This document shows positions 20,235 through 28,292 of a stretch of 64,000 nt of DNA, in pieces. Made by a program: the position numbers and the translations under genes. The notes below the pieces were generated by a model. It saw only the letters and a program-made list of their open reading frames with translations, searched no databases and was not told the DNA's origin. Within the stretch, counting starts at the first letter, position 1. Every line of letters begins with the position of its first letter. The DNA is from Pseudoalteromonas denitrificans DSM 6059 (GTDB lineage Bacteria; Pseudomonadota; Gammaproteobacteria; Enterobacterales; Alteromonadaceae). The stretch lies in contig NZ_FOLO01000019.1 in NCBI RefSeq assembly GCF_900112265.1, positions 27,233 to 91,232 of the forward strand, read 5' to 3'.

Positions 20235-20891
20235 TTATAAATTGTCAAACAAGGTGATTAATGGTTCCCAACCCCAGCTTGAAAGGATAAGACTTAGAAC
20301 GATTAACAAAACCATAAACCCCCACCAGCCCGTTCTCATTTTTATTTCAGAAATATAAGGCCCAGAGCTAAACCCTGTGATCATAGGCTTCACTAAGTTT
20401 TTACCTCTTAATCTATAAATCGCAATCGCAAGAAAATGTATCACGATCGCAAATAGCAAAAAATTAAAGTTTAAATGATGCAGACTCGTTGCAATCTCCA
20501 CCCAAGCCGATGACACGTATTCAACCAAAGGACCATCCGTTAAAATATCATCAGTTGTCATTAATCCAGTAATTGATTGCACTAATAACAAGATAAAAAA
20601 TGCTAATACCATATAACTTCCTGCGGGATTATGCCCTACTGAATGTTCGTTTGATTTTACGGAGTTTATTGCAGCTACTGGAGTATGTAATAATGCTTTT
20701 AATTTGGCGGTATCACTCCCAATGAAACCCCAAAAAATACGTGAAATCACTAAAGATAATAAAGAGTACCCAGCAATAAAGTGTAAATCCATCAAACCTT
20801 CTTCACCAGAAAAATACAGCACAGCAATTAATATCACCAACGACCAATGGAAAAATCGAACAAATCCATCCCAAACTTTAACTTTTTGCAC
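20235..20891 (-). CDS. Cytochrome b561 family protein
   Basis: A 218-residue inner membrane di-haem b protein with four hydrophobic helices. Family histidines appear in the first helix (WDGFVRFFHWSLV), in DLHFIAGYSLL and in LHHLNFNFLLFAIVIHFLAI. It passes electrons between membrane quinol and periplasmic partners, here plausibly the convergent cytochrome c'. The start is GTG 20891, preceded by GAGGGTG at good spacing; there is no nearer ATG. Confidence 0.88.
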   Translation of the reverse strand: MQKVKVWDGFVRFFHWSLVILIAVLYFSGEEGLMDLHFIAGYSLLSLVISRIFWGFIGSDTAKLKALLHTPVAAINSVKSNEHSVGHNPAGSYMVLAFFILLLVQSITGLMTTDDILTDGPLVEYVSSAWVEIATSLHHLNFNFLLFAIVIHFLAIAIYRLRGKNLVKPMITGFSSGPYISEIKMRTGWWGFMVLLIVLSLILSSWGWEPLITLFDNL

Positions 20892-21051
20892 CTGACACCC
20901 TCAATAATAAACAAACGAACCGTATTGTGACATAAAGCCAAACAACTCACGTTACTATTTTGCATCTTAATACTAAGACTAAACCTGATTAAAACTTGAT
21001 AATTACATCGCGCACGATACAATGATATAAATATTTTAAAAGAGATAACCT

Positions 21052-21537
21052 ATGCGTCCATTTTATCAACTGCAAGCCACTAACCTACAAAATAAACTTA
21101 TCGATATGAGTGAATATCAGGGCAAAGTGGTTCTTATTGTCAATACAGCAAGTAAATGTGGGCTTACACCACAATATGAAGGTCTACAGAAGTTATATGA
21201 ACAATATCAAGAAAAAGGCTTAGTAATTTTAGGTTTTCCATGTAATCAATTTCGCCAACAAGAGCCTGGTGATACAAAACAAATCTCCGAAGGGTGTTTG
21301 ATTAATTATGGCGTTAGTTTTGAGATGTTTGAAAAAATAGAAGTTAACGGAAAAAATAGCCACCCAATATATCAATATCTAAAATCAGCTTTACCTGGCA
21401 TTTTGGGCAATAATATAAAATGGAATTTCACTAAGTTTTTAATTGGCCGCGACGGAAAGCCACTAAAACGCTTTGCTCCAACCACAAAACCTGCTGCAAT
21501 TGAAAACTTTATAAAACAAGCATTAATAGAGCCTTAA
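21052..21537 (+). CDS. gpx: Glutathione peroxidase family thiol peroxidase
   Basis: A 161-residue peroxidase reducing hydrogen peroxide and organic hydroperoxides. The peroxidatic residue is C36 in NTASKCGLT, a Cys form and not selenocysteine. The FPCNQF and KWNFTKFLI signatures supply the Gln, Trp and Asn of the active site. No second resolving Cys is obvious beyond the one in FPCNQF, so thioredoxin or glutathione may be the reductant. The stop codon abuts the start of the OhrR-like gene, so the two are co-transcribed. Confidence 0.93.
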   Translation: MRPFYQLQATNLQNKLIDMSEYQGKVVLIVNTASKCGLTPQYEGLQKLYEQYQEKGLVILGFPCNQFRQQEPGDTKQISEGCLINYGVSFEMFEKIEVNGKNSHPIYQYLKSALPGILGNNIKWNFTKFLIGRDGKPLKRFAPTTKPAAIENFIKQALIEP

Positions 21538-21975
21538 ATGTCAGATAAAACAATTGATCATCAGATGTTAGAAAACCAGCTATGTTTTCCGCTTTACGCT
21601 GCGTCTCGCTTAGTTACGCGTTTATATCAACCACTATTAGAGCAACATAAACTGACCTATACCCAATACATAGTATTAATGATTTTATGGCAATATGATG
21701 GTGCGAGTATTAAACAAATTGGTGAAAAAGCATTACTTAATACAAATACTTTAACACCCCTTCTTAAACGCATGCAGCTGGCAAATATATTAGAGCGTGT
21801 TAAAAGTGAAACAGACGAAAGATTAATAAATATCAAACTCACGGATAAAGGTTGGCAACTGAAAAAAGAACTTTCTTGTATTCCAAAGCAACTTATTTCA
21901 CAAACAAATTATGATACGAATAATGCAATGCAACTTAAAAATTTATTAGAGTATTTAATATCGCAGTTAAAATAA
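21538..21975 (+). CDS. ohrR: OhrR-type MarR family regulator
   Basis: A 145-residue winged-helix repressor. The N-terminus LENQLCFPLYAASR closely matches OhrR, whose Cys (C16 here) is oxidised by organic hydroperoxides to release DNA. The recognition region LLNTNTLTPLLKRMQ and wing with ERVKSETDERL follow. It begins at the base after the gpx stop. The usual partner ohr is absent, so here it may control the glutathione peroxidase. I did not find a convincing dyad operator upstream of gpx. Confidence 0.9.
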   Translation: MSDKTIDHQMLENQLCFPLYAASRLVTRLYQPLLEQHKLTYTQYIVLMILWQYDGASIKQIGEKALLNTNTLTPLLKRMQLANILERVKSETDERLINIKLTDKGWQLKKELSCIPKQLISQTNYDTNNAMQLKNLLEYLISQLK

Positions 21976-22094
21976 CTTGCAACAAATATGGTCTATTTAA
22001 CCAATTTTTAGTTTAAAAATGATTAAGTACACAAAATAAAAAGCTCAAATAAACATAACCACATGTTTTTACTTAAAAATAAACATTGGCACCG

Positions 22095-22145
22095 ATATTG
22101 AAATAGTTTATTCATCAACAAAAAAGATAATAACTATTTCAATAT
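22095..22145 (+). promoter_or_regulatory. 14-bp leader hairpin upstream of the yggN-like gene
   Basis: Perfect inverted repeat, 22095-22108 with 22132-22145 (ATATTGAAATAGTT and complement), around a 23-base loop. It ends right where the GGGAAG ribosome site starts, so it could affect ribosome access, or be a protein-binding dyad. Confidence 0.55.
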
Positions 22146-22158
22146 GGGAAGACTAAAC

Positions 22159-22986
22159 ATGAAAAAGGTCACTAAAGATATATTAATATCAAATTCAAAA
22201 AAAATTAGCACTGCGCTTATTATTAGTTCAAGTTTATTGTCAGGCTCTGCGATTGCCCATTCAAACAACATTAATATTTCTTCAGATAACTGCAATATCG
22301 CATTACAACATACCGTTCGCATTCAACCAAATACCATAGAAATACAAACACCCAACAACCAAGTTATGCGTATCGAACAAAATGGGAATTTGTATATCAA
22401 TAACAAAATAGTAGCGCTAAACCAGCAAGATCAAGATTCTATAGAAGATTACGCTGATAACTTAAGAGAGCAATTACCTCAAGTCGCCACTATAGCGCTG
22501 GAAGGTGTCAAAATTGCAGGTGTCGCTATCACTGAGGTTAGCAATGTATTTGGTCTAAATAACATAGATTCTATGACTGAATTAATGGATGAGTTATCAG
22601 TAGAAATCCATAATCAATTTTATCAAGACGGTACCTTTGTTATGAGCCAGCAAGAATTTGACTCTATTGAAAATACTTTTAATGAATCATTCGAAAATAA
22701 AATGGAAGAAGCGATGCAAAGCGCAGTGATGGACTCTATTGGTAGTTTATTAATGGCATTAGGATCTGAAATGATCGGTGCTGGCGGTGATATGAATGAA
22801 TTTGAAAATAGAATGCAACGCATGGGTGAACAAATTGAAGAAAAAGTAGAAACACAAGCAAAAAACTTAGAACAAAAAGCACATACTTTTTGCAGTTCTA
22901 TGAAGCAACTAGCAAAACAAGAAGATCAAATACAAGAATTTTTACCAGAACTTAAAGCCTATGATTTATTTGCGGTAAATCATTAA
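22159..22986 (+). CDS. YggN-like DUF2884 periplasmic protein
   Basis: A 275-residue exported protein resembling E. coli YggN (DUF2884), function unknown. It has a signal peptide (cut near AIAHS) and a beta part with CNIALQHTVRIQPNTIEI and MRIEQNGNLYINNK. A long helical region rich in Glu/Gln/Met then runs to the end. Two Cys (in SSDNCNI and HTFCSSM) could form a disulfide. ATG 22159 is chosen over 22144 because GGGAAG precedes it at good spacing. Confidence 0.82.
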   Translation: MKKVTKDILISNSKKISTALIISSSLLSGSAIAHSNNINISSDNCNIALQHTVRIQPNTIEIQTPNNQVMRIEQNGNLYINNKIVALNQQDQDSIEDYADNLREQLPQVATIALEGVKIAGVAITEVSNVFGLNNIDSMTELMDELSVEIHNQFYQDGTFVMSQQEFDSIENTFNESFENKMEEAMQSAVMDSIGSLLMALGSEMIGAGGDMNEFENRMQRMGEQIEEKVETQAKNLEQKAHTFCSSMKQLAKQEDQIQEFLPELKAYDLFAVNH

Positions 22987-23008
22987 GTAAAAGTAAAGTC
23001 AGTCATCT

Positions 23009-23034
23009 AAAGATCACTTAAGTGGTCTTTTTTA
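23009..23034 (+). terminator. Terminator after the yggN-like gene
   Basis: An 8-bp stem with one wobble (AAGATCAC/GTGGTCTT) and a TTAA loop is followed by a T-run, about 24 bases past the stop. Confidence 0.85.
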
Positions 23035-23133
23035 TTTAAGTTAAATTTAACCAACTCTTAGCCTGTTTTAATGTTTTCAACAAGATGCATTTATAACTTT
23101 TCTGTATATTAATCATGCGTTCCTGTATTACTA

Positions 23134-23175
23134 ACCGGTTGTGATATTTATAACAATATAAACATTACAACCGGT
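23134..23175. promoter_or_regulatory. 12-bp inverted repeat, candidate operator or RNA stem
   Basis: ACCGGTTGTGAT (23134-23145) and ATTACAACCGGT (23164-23175) are complementary with one wobble around 18 bases of A/T. The right arm runs on as ACCGGTCGGT, similar in style to TetR-family operators. No TetR gene is adjacent. It lies between the yggN terminator and a second hairpin before the kinase gene. Confidence 0.5.
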
Positions 23176-23228
23176 CGGTAATTTACTCAAATTTGATATA
23201 TAAAAATAACTAAGAATTCATTACCCTC

Positions 23229-23278
23229 AAACTCGTTATTGCGTTCTTTTGCTTTTTCACTATAACGAGTTTTTTTAC
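23229..23278 (+). terminator. Terminator-like hairpin upstream of the second two-component operon
   Basis: A perfect 11-bp stem (23229-23239 and 23262-23272), 22-base loop and T-run, 50 bases before the kinase start. The yggN gene already has its own terminator, so this one ends a separate transcript of up to about 240 bases or attenuates the kinase operon. Confidence 0.65.
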
Positions 23279-23329
23279 TGATATACTTTAGTTATATATC
23301 GTTTACCAACCTGTTATTGAGATATTTGA

Positions 23330-24928
23330 TTGAAGCCAATTATCAGTAAACTAACTCATAAATTATTACTGTCTTTTATGATTATTTTCTTGCTTAGCTG
23401 CTTAATTGGTTGGTTTTATTTTGACAGTTCAACCCAATATAACCAGCACGCTCAAGAGTCAGATCATACTCATGATATTTTAATTAAGTATGCATCTGTT
23501 GCAAAGCTTAGCTTAGAAAAGCTAATTGCTATGGGGGAGATAGTAAGAACAGGACAAGTACAAACACCTCAATTGAAAGCAGAAAAAGCACAAGTTTTAC
23601 GCCAAACATTATTTGATATTCGCCAAATTTTATTACATAAACTTAATGATAATAAACATATCAGCATTAATCTTGAACTCCAGGCTTATGATCAAATATC
23701 ACAAAAAGTAGAGAGAATTTTAGCAACAAATAATGAAATAAAATTACTTGTTGCAGAAAATAAATTGTCTCAAGCAAAAAAGCTATTTAGCTTATTACAG
23801 AAACAAAATGTAGATACGCAATTCAATTTATTAATAGATAAAGCGGTGAAGCAAGAACAACAACAAGCGGAACTCATTCGCAAAAGTGTCAACCAGCTCT
23901 ATCATACAAATAATAAAATACTCCTGACAGCTTTAGCAGTCATGAGCTTATTCACACTTTTTACATTTTGGTATTTTTGGCGACGTATTAATTTATCCAC
24001 AAAGCAATTATTATGGGCAACACAAGAGTTCACTGCCGGGAAATTAAACCACAGAATTGCGCCTCAAAACGATTTTGAATTTCAATTTTTAGCTAAATCA
24101 TTAAATAATATGGCTGAGCAGTTAGCTGAGCAACAATATCAACTAAACTTAGCAAAGCGCTCTCTTGAAGAAAAAGTCCAACAAAGAACCTATGATTTAG
24201 AGCTCAGTAATAAAAGGTTTGCTCAGGTTGACCAACAAAGGCGCCAATTTTTAGCCGATATCGGCCATGAATTACGCACACCTTTAACCATCATCAGGGG
24301 GGAATCAGAAGTATTATTAAGAAGCCAGTCTGAAGAAGTTAGTGAATACCAACAAGTACTTGCATGCATTATAGATGAGGTTAAACACACCACAGCTTTA
24401 ATTGAAGACTTAATGCTAGTTGCTCGTTCCAGTGCAGGACAACTAACATTACAAAGAAGTCAGTTTAATATTTCACAGTTACTTAATGAACTCTTCGATA
24501 CTTATCAAAGAAAAGCCCTTGAAAAACAACAACAACTTGTTTTAAATTCAATGGTAACAGATCTTTTTATTGAAGCTGATGAACGAAGAATACGTCAAGT
24601 TCTCATGATCTTATTAGAAAATGCCTTAATCTATTCAAAATCACGCGCACAAAATGAAATTCAGATACATGTACAAAAAGAATTCATTGCGATTAAAATT
24701 ATAGATCAAGGTATAGGCATTACTGATAATGAGCAGCAGCAAATTTTTGAACGTTTCTATCGTGGCAATCGCAGTAAGGCTAAAGGTTCAGGTTTAGGTT
24801 TACCTGTAGCAAAGGCAATTATAGATGCACACGATGGCCACATAACATTAAAACCCAATGAACACTCCACAGGTAGTACTGCAACTATACTGTTACCCTG
24901 GCACTTTAAAGAAAAGGTTGAAATTTAA
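23330..24928 (+). CDS. Membrane sensor histidine kinase
   Basis: A 532-residue kinase. It starts at TTG 23330; the first membrane segment (about 9-28) would be cut by later starts. A helical periplasmic region (about 30-195) precedes the second membrane segment (about 198-218), then HAMP, a coiled coil (about 270-305), HisKA with H313 (DIGHELRTPLTII), and the ATPase domain (LENALIYSK, DQGIGI, GSGLGLPVAKAI). It shares one base with the regulator gene (TAATG). Neighbouring msrPQ suggests a role in envelope oxidative stress, as with HprSR in E. coli; that is inference. Confidence 0.93.
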   Translation: MKPIISKLTHKLLLSFMIIFLLSCLIGWFYFDSSTQYNQHAQESDHTHDILIKYASVAKLSLEKLIAMGEIVRTGQVQTPQLKAEKAQVLRQTLFDIRQILLHKLNDNKHISINLELQAYDQISQKVERILATNNEIKLLVAENKLSQAKKLFSLLQKQNVDTQFNLLIDKAVKQEQQQAELIRKSVNQLYHTNNKILLTALAVMSLFTLFTFWYFWRRINLSTKQLLWATQEFTAGKLNHRIAPQNDFEFQFLAKSLNNMAEQLAEQQYQLNLAKRSLEEKVQQRTYDLELSNKRFAQVDQQRRQFLADIGHELRTPLTIIRGESEVLLRSQSEEVSEYQQVLACIIDEVKHTTALIEDLMLVARSSAGQLTLQRSQFNISQLLNELFDTYQRKALEKQQQLVLNSMVTDLFIEADERRIRQVLMILLENALIYSKSRAQNEIQIHVQKEFIAIKIIDQGIGITDNEQQQIFERFYRGNRSKAKGSGLGLPVAKAIIDAHDGHITLKPNEHSTGSTATILLPWHFKEKVEI

Positions 24929-25617
24929 TGAGAATATTATTAGTTGAAGATGACGATCGGGTAGCGAGTTTTTTAGAGCGAGGCTTGAGAGCCGAAGGTT
25001 ATTTTATTGTACGTGCCTCAGATGGCAAAGAAGGATTAGCATTAGCACTAGAAGGTGATTTTAAATTAATACTTTTAGATATCATGTTACCAGGTTTAAA
25101 TGGTTTAGAAGTATGTCAGGCTTTAAGAATAAAACAAAACCATACGCCAATAATAATGTTAACCGCCATGGATGAATCTCAAGATATCGTAAAAGGACTA
25201 CGTTTAGGCGCCGACGATTATGTTACCAAACCTTTTGCCTATGACGAATTATTAGCAAGAATTGAAGTCGTTTCAAAGCGAACACAAACAACTAAAAACA
25301 ATGACGACTCACTCATATTTGGTCCAATAAAATTTAATCGCGATAGTTATGTTGTTACTTTAAATGAAGCAGAAGTCTCTCTTACCGTTAAAGAAATGGC
25401 TATTTTAGAGCTTATGATGACACACCCTGGTAAATATTTAAGTCGTGAACGCATATTAACAAATGTGTGGGGTATGGATATGGATCCTATGACGAATGTT
25501 GTAGATGTTTACATAGGTAAATTGAGAAAAAAACTCATGTTTGACCGTAATCAAGAGCAGATTAGCATGGTAGAAACCAAACGAGGTATTGGCTACCGGT
25601 TAATAGAAAATGAATAA
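24928..25617 (+). CDS. OmpR-family response regulator
   Basis: A 229-residue regulator: receiver with EDDDR, D51 in LLLDIMLPGLNG and VTKPF, then a winged helix with LTVKEMAILELMM and VWGMDMDPMTNVVDVYIGKLRKK. Its start overlaps the kinase stop, so the two are translationally coupled. It converges on msrQ, with hairpins between. Confidence 0.95.
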   Translation: MRILLVEDDDRVASFLERGLRAEGYFIVRASDGKEGLALALEGDFKLILLDIMLPGLNGLEVCQALRIKQNHTPIIMLTAMDESQDIVKGLRLGADDYVTKPFAYDELLARIEVVSKRTQTTKNNDDSLIFGPIKFNRDSYVVTLNEAEVSLTVKEMAILELMMTHPGKYLSRERILTNVWGMDMDPMTNVVDVYIGKLRKKLMFDRNQEQISMVETKRGIGYRLIENE

Positions 25618-25623
25618 ATATAA

Positions 25624-25656
25624 TGAGCATTAATTAAGAATGCTCAGCACTTTAAT
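25624..25656. terminator. Overlapping hairpins between regulator and msrQ
   Basis: Two mutually exclusive stems: TGAGCATT/AATGCTCA (25624-25631, 25639-25646) and GCTCAG/CTGAGC further right. They sit between convergent stops and probably end transcription from both sides. T-runs are poor. Confidence 0.5.
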
Positions 25657-25674
25657 ACTGAGCAAGCTTGAGCT

Positions 25675-26304
25675 TTAGTTTTTAAGCAGTGTTGTCTTTA
25701 TTTTACGGCTGAATAAACGGCTTATTTTTTGGCTTCTATAACGCAATAATAATAGAGTGATTATTAAGTAAACCAAAGGCTCTACCCAACCTGACTTTAA
25801 AGACCAATAAAAATGTAATATCACAACAGGTACGGTAATATATATTAAATTATGTAGCGACTGCCAACGTTTACCCAGTCGCCGACGAACAAACATAGGT
25901 GATGTTACGGATAAAACAAGTAATGCCAGCCAAGCGATCATACCGACTGTAATGTAAGGGCGTTTAATAATTTCACTAATAAACAAAGACCAATCAAGTT
26001 GTAAGTCAAAAATAAAAAAACTGAGTAAATGCAAACAAGCATAAAAGAAAGCGTATAAACCAATTAAACGTCTCACTTGCATTAAAGGAATCATTTTTAC
26101 TTTAGGAGCCAATGGACTAACAATTAATCCAAGAATTAAAACCTTTAAAGCACTTAAACCGGTAAAGTGAATAATAGCTTGCACCGGATCCGCACCTAGC
26201 TGGTTAAGTACAGCTAAATAAAAAAACCATGCTGCGGGCCCAAATAAAATACAATGCAAGATTGTTTTTAATAATACCGTTTTATTTTTGCTTGTTAACT
26301 TCAA
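25675..26304 (-). CDS. msrQ: MsrQ, haem b membrane subunit of the methionine sulfoxide reductase system
   Basis: A 209-residue inner membrane protein of the ferric reductase-like family with about six hydrophobic segments. Haem histidines are expected in YACLHLLSF, WQSLHNLIYI and ILHFYWSLKSG. It delivers electrons from the cell side to periplasmic MsrP. The start is TTG 26304 behind AGGT; no suitable ATG is near. It lies downstream of msrP on the same strand with a 148-bp gap, larger than usual, in which I see no terminator. Confidence 0.92.
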   Translation of the reverse strand: MKLTSKNKTVLLKTILHCILFGPAAWFFYLAVLNQLGADPVQAIIHFTGLSALKVLILGLIVSPLAPKVKMIPLMQVRRLIGLYAFFYACLHLLSFFIFDLQLDWSLFISEIIKRPYITVGMIAWLALLVLSVTSPMFVRRRLGKRWQSLHNLIYITVPVVILHFYWSLKSGWVEPLVYLIITLLLLRYRSQKISRLFSRKIKTTLLKN

Positions 26305-26452
26305 TCTTATTACCTATTTCAATATCTATTTTTTTGAATATCAAATCATCATATTCAGACAAAATTAAATTAATTATATAGCGCTGTTCTTCTATCACAT
26401 TACCAATCTCTAGATTAAGCTCGCATAATAAAAATCACACCGACAACCGCAC

Positions 26453-27451
26453 TTAAAAGTATTTTTCAAGATCCATACCTTTATATAAGTGTGAAACTTC
26501 TTTCCCATAACCATTAAATGGTAAGGTCGCGATACGATTCCGATCAAATAACCCCCCACTGGTTATTCTCCTTTCAGATGCTTGACTCCACCTAGGGTGC
26601 GCGACATTAGGGTTTACATTGGCATAAAAACCATATTCTTGAGGGGCTAACCTATTCCAACTTGTAGGTGGTTGATGTTTAACTAACTTAATAGAAACAA
26701 TAGATTTAATACTTTTAAAGCCATATTTCCATGGTGTGACTAATCTGATGGGGGCACCATTTTGCGGGGGTAATGTTTTACCATATAAGCCTACGGCCAA
26801 AAAACTAAGTGGATTCATTGCCTCATCTAATCTTAAGCCCTCAACATATGGATAATGAATACCACCAAAACGACTACGCTGTCCTGGCATTTGCTCTTTA
26901 TCATGTAAAGTTTCAAAAGCAACATATTTAGCATCTGAAGTAGGATCTGACTTTCTAATTAACTTTGCCAATGAAAATCCTAACCAAGGGATCACCATAG
27001 ACCAAGCTTCTACACAGCGAAGTCGATAAATACGCTCTTCTAAAAAAAACTGCTTGTATAAGTCATCATAATCTAAAATAAAGGGTTTATTTACTTCGCC
27101 ATGTACTTTTAACTGCCAGGGATTAACCTGAAAATGTTGTGCATTTTCACTTGGATCGGACTTTTTAGTACCAAATTCATAAAAATTATTATGGGAAATA
27201 ACTTTTGCTTCAGGAGTACGTTTTTGTTCATCGAGTATTGCGGCTTTATAATCAAGCTTTCTTGTTTTAAATAAAGGTTTTTCTTCTTTACTAAAAAAAC
27301 TAAAGGGGTTTGCTTGTACTGAATGACTCATTAAAGCAGTTCCACCCATGAATCCCATTGTCTTTATCACATCGCGACGTTGCCTATAAATGACTTCATC
27401 TGTGACATCAGCTTCTGTTAATAGGTTATTTTGTTTGTTTTTTATCAGCAT
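26453..27451 (-). CDS. msrP: MsrP, molybdopterin-dependent periplasmic methionine sulfoxide reductase
   Basis: A 332-residue sulfite-oxidase-fold enzyme that repairs oxidised Met in periplasmic proteins. A twin-arginine signal (R25-R26-DVIK then a hydrophobic stretch) sends it through Tat with cofactor bound; the tatABC genes are at 58.2-59.5 kb. The molybdenum ligand is C146 in RLRCVEAW. The sequence keeps the family's NFYEFG and [12 protein letters not shown] segments and has full length. The ATG follows GGAAG. Forms an operon with msrQ. Confidence 0.95.
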   Translation of the reverse strand: MLIKNKQNNLLTEADVTDEVIYRQRRDVIKTMGFMGGTALMSHSVQANPFSFFSKEEKPLFKTRKLDYKAAILDEQKRTPEAKVISHNNFYEFGTKKSDPSENAQHFQVNPWQLKVHGEVNKPFILDYDDLYKQFFLEERIYRLRCVEAWSMVIPWLGFSLAKLIRKSDPTSDAKYVAFETLHDKEQMPGQRSRFGGIHYPYVEGLRLDEAMNPLSFLAVGLYGKTLPPQNGAPIRLVTPWKYGFKSIKSIVSIKLVKHQPPTSWNRLAPQEYGFYANVNPNVAHPRWSQASERRITSGGLFDRNRIATLPFNGYGKEVSHLYKGMDLEKYF

Positions 27452-27639
27452 TTTTACTTCCAGAGAAAAACCTTCTAATAATTAAGAACGAAAAATCAAT
27501 AAAAAGTGTTCAAATTAATATTAAAAGTTAGAAAAAACTAACAAATAATAAATAAATTCACATTTTTGATTAAAGTTTAGGCAAACAACACAATAAAGTA
27601 TTTACACAAGCAAATCAGCTAAGTATTATCTCACCCCAC

Positions 27640-27730
27640 GGAGAGATGGCAGAGTGGTCGAATGCACCGGTCTTGAAAACCGGCATGGGTTTATAGCCCA
27701 TCTAGGGTTCAAATCCCTATCTCTCCGCCA
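27640..27730 (+). tRNA. serT: tRNA-Ser (anticodon UGA)
   Basis: 91 bases with encoded CCA. The acceptor stem GGAGAGA pairs with TCTCTCC, the anticodon loop is CTTGAAA on a 5-bp stem, a long serine-type variable arm is present, and GGTTCAAATCC forms the T arm. Confidence 0.97.
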
Positions 27731-27871
27731 TTTTAAACTTGGTAGATATATTAATATCCATCCATTTAAGCGGTAATTTTTGTTTTAGATTTAAATTCAC
27801 TCTTTTTATCTGAAATAAAGCATTTCCATAAAAGAGTTTTTTCTTTTTAAAATTTTAAAATATTAAGCGTC

Positions 27872-27964
27872 GGAGAGGTGGCCGAGTGGCCGAAGGCGCT
27901 CCCCTGCTAAGGGAGTATAGGGTTTGTAGCTCTATCGAGGGTTCGAATCCCTCCTTCTCCGCCA
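27872..27964 (+). tRNA. serV: tRNA-Ser (anticodon GCU)
   Basis: 93 bases with encoded CCA. The acceptor stem starts GGAGAGG, the anticodon loop is CTGCTAA between CCC and GGG stems, a long variable arm is present, and GGTTCGAATCC forms the T arm. It is 141 bases after the first serine tRNA. Confidence 0.97.
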
Positions 27965-27979
27965 TTTAATCATTTACTT

Positions 27980-28003
27980 AAGGCCTCATTTGAGGTCTTT
28001 TTT
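27980..28003 (+). terminator. Terminator of the tRNA-Ser pair
   Basis: A 9-bp stem with one wobble (AAGGCCTCA/TGAGGTCTT) followed by a T-run, 15 bases after the second tRNA. Confidence 0.88.
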
Positions 28004-28166
28004 GTTTCTGAGATATTATTTTACACTTTTACATCTACATTATATTTTTATCGTTAAATCAATCACTAACAGTCTTTTCATTTAAATTTACAATGCCTTT
28101 TTTAAGTGTTTTTCTCACTAAAATATCAATTTGTATCATTTTTGTTCGTTGTTTTTTTAACTTCTA

Positions 28167-28255
28167 TTCCCATCTAGTTCACATTGCCTTATAATAGCGC
28201 CCCAAATATCGAGTCAAAGCGGAAGAAAATCAAAAATTCGCTTATACTGTGACTC
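28167..28255 (+). promoter_or_regulatory. fusA2 promoter and structured leader
   Basis: A consensus -10 TATAAT is at 28190-28195, with a poor -35 TTCCCA 17 bases upstream. Just after the expected start site the leader can fold: GAGTCA/TGACTC (28211-28216, 28250-28255) enclosing AAGCG-GAA/TTCGCTT with one bulge. The hairpin ends 37 bases before the start codon. The rest of the 28,004-28,166 spacer shows nothing clear. Confidence 0.5.
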
Positions 28256-28292
28256 CAGAATTCATTTTGAATGCAACTTTAAGAGTAGAACA

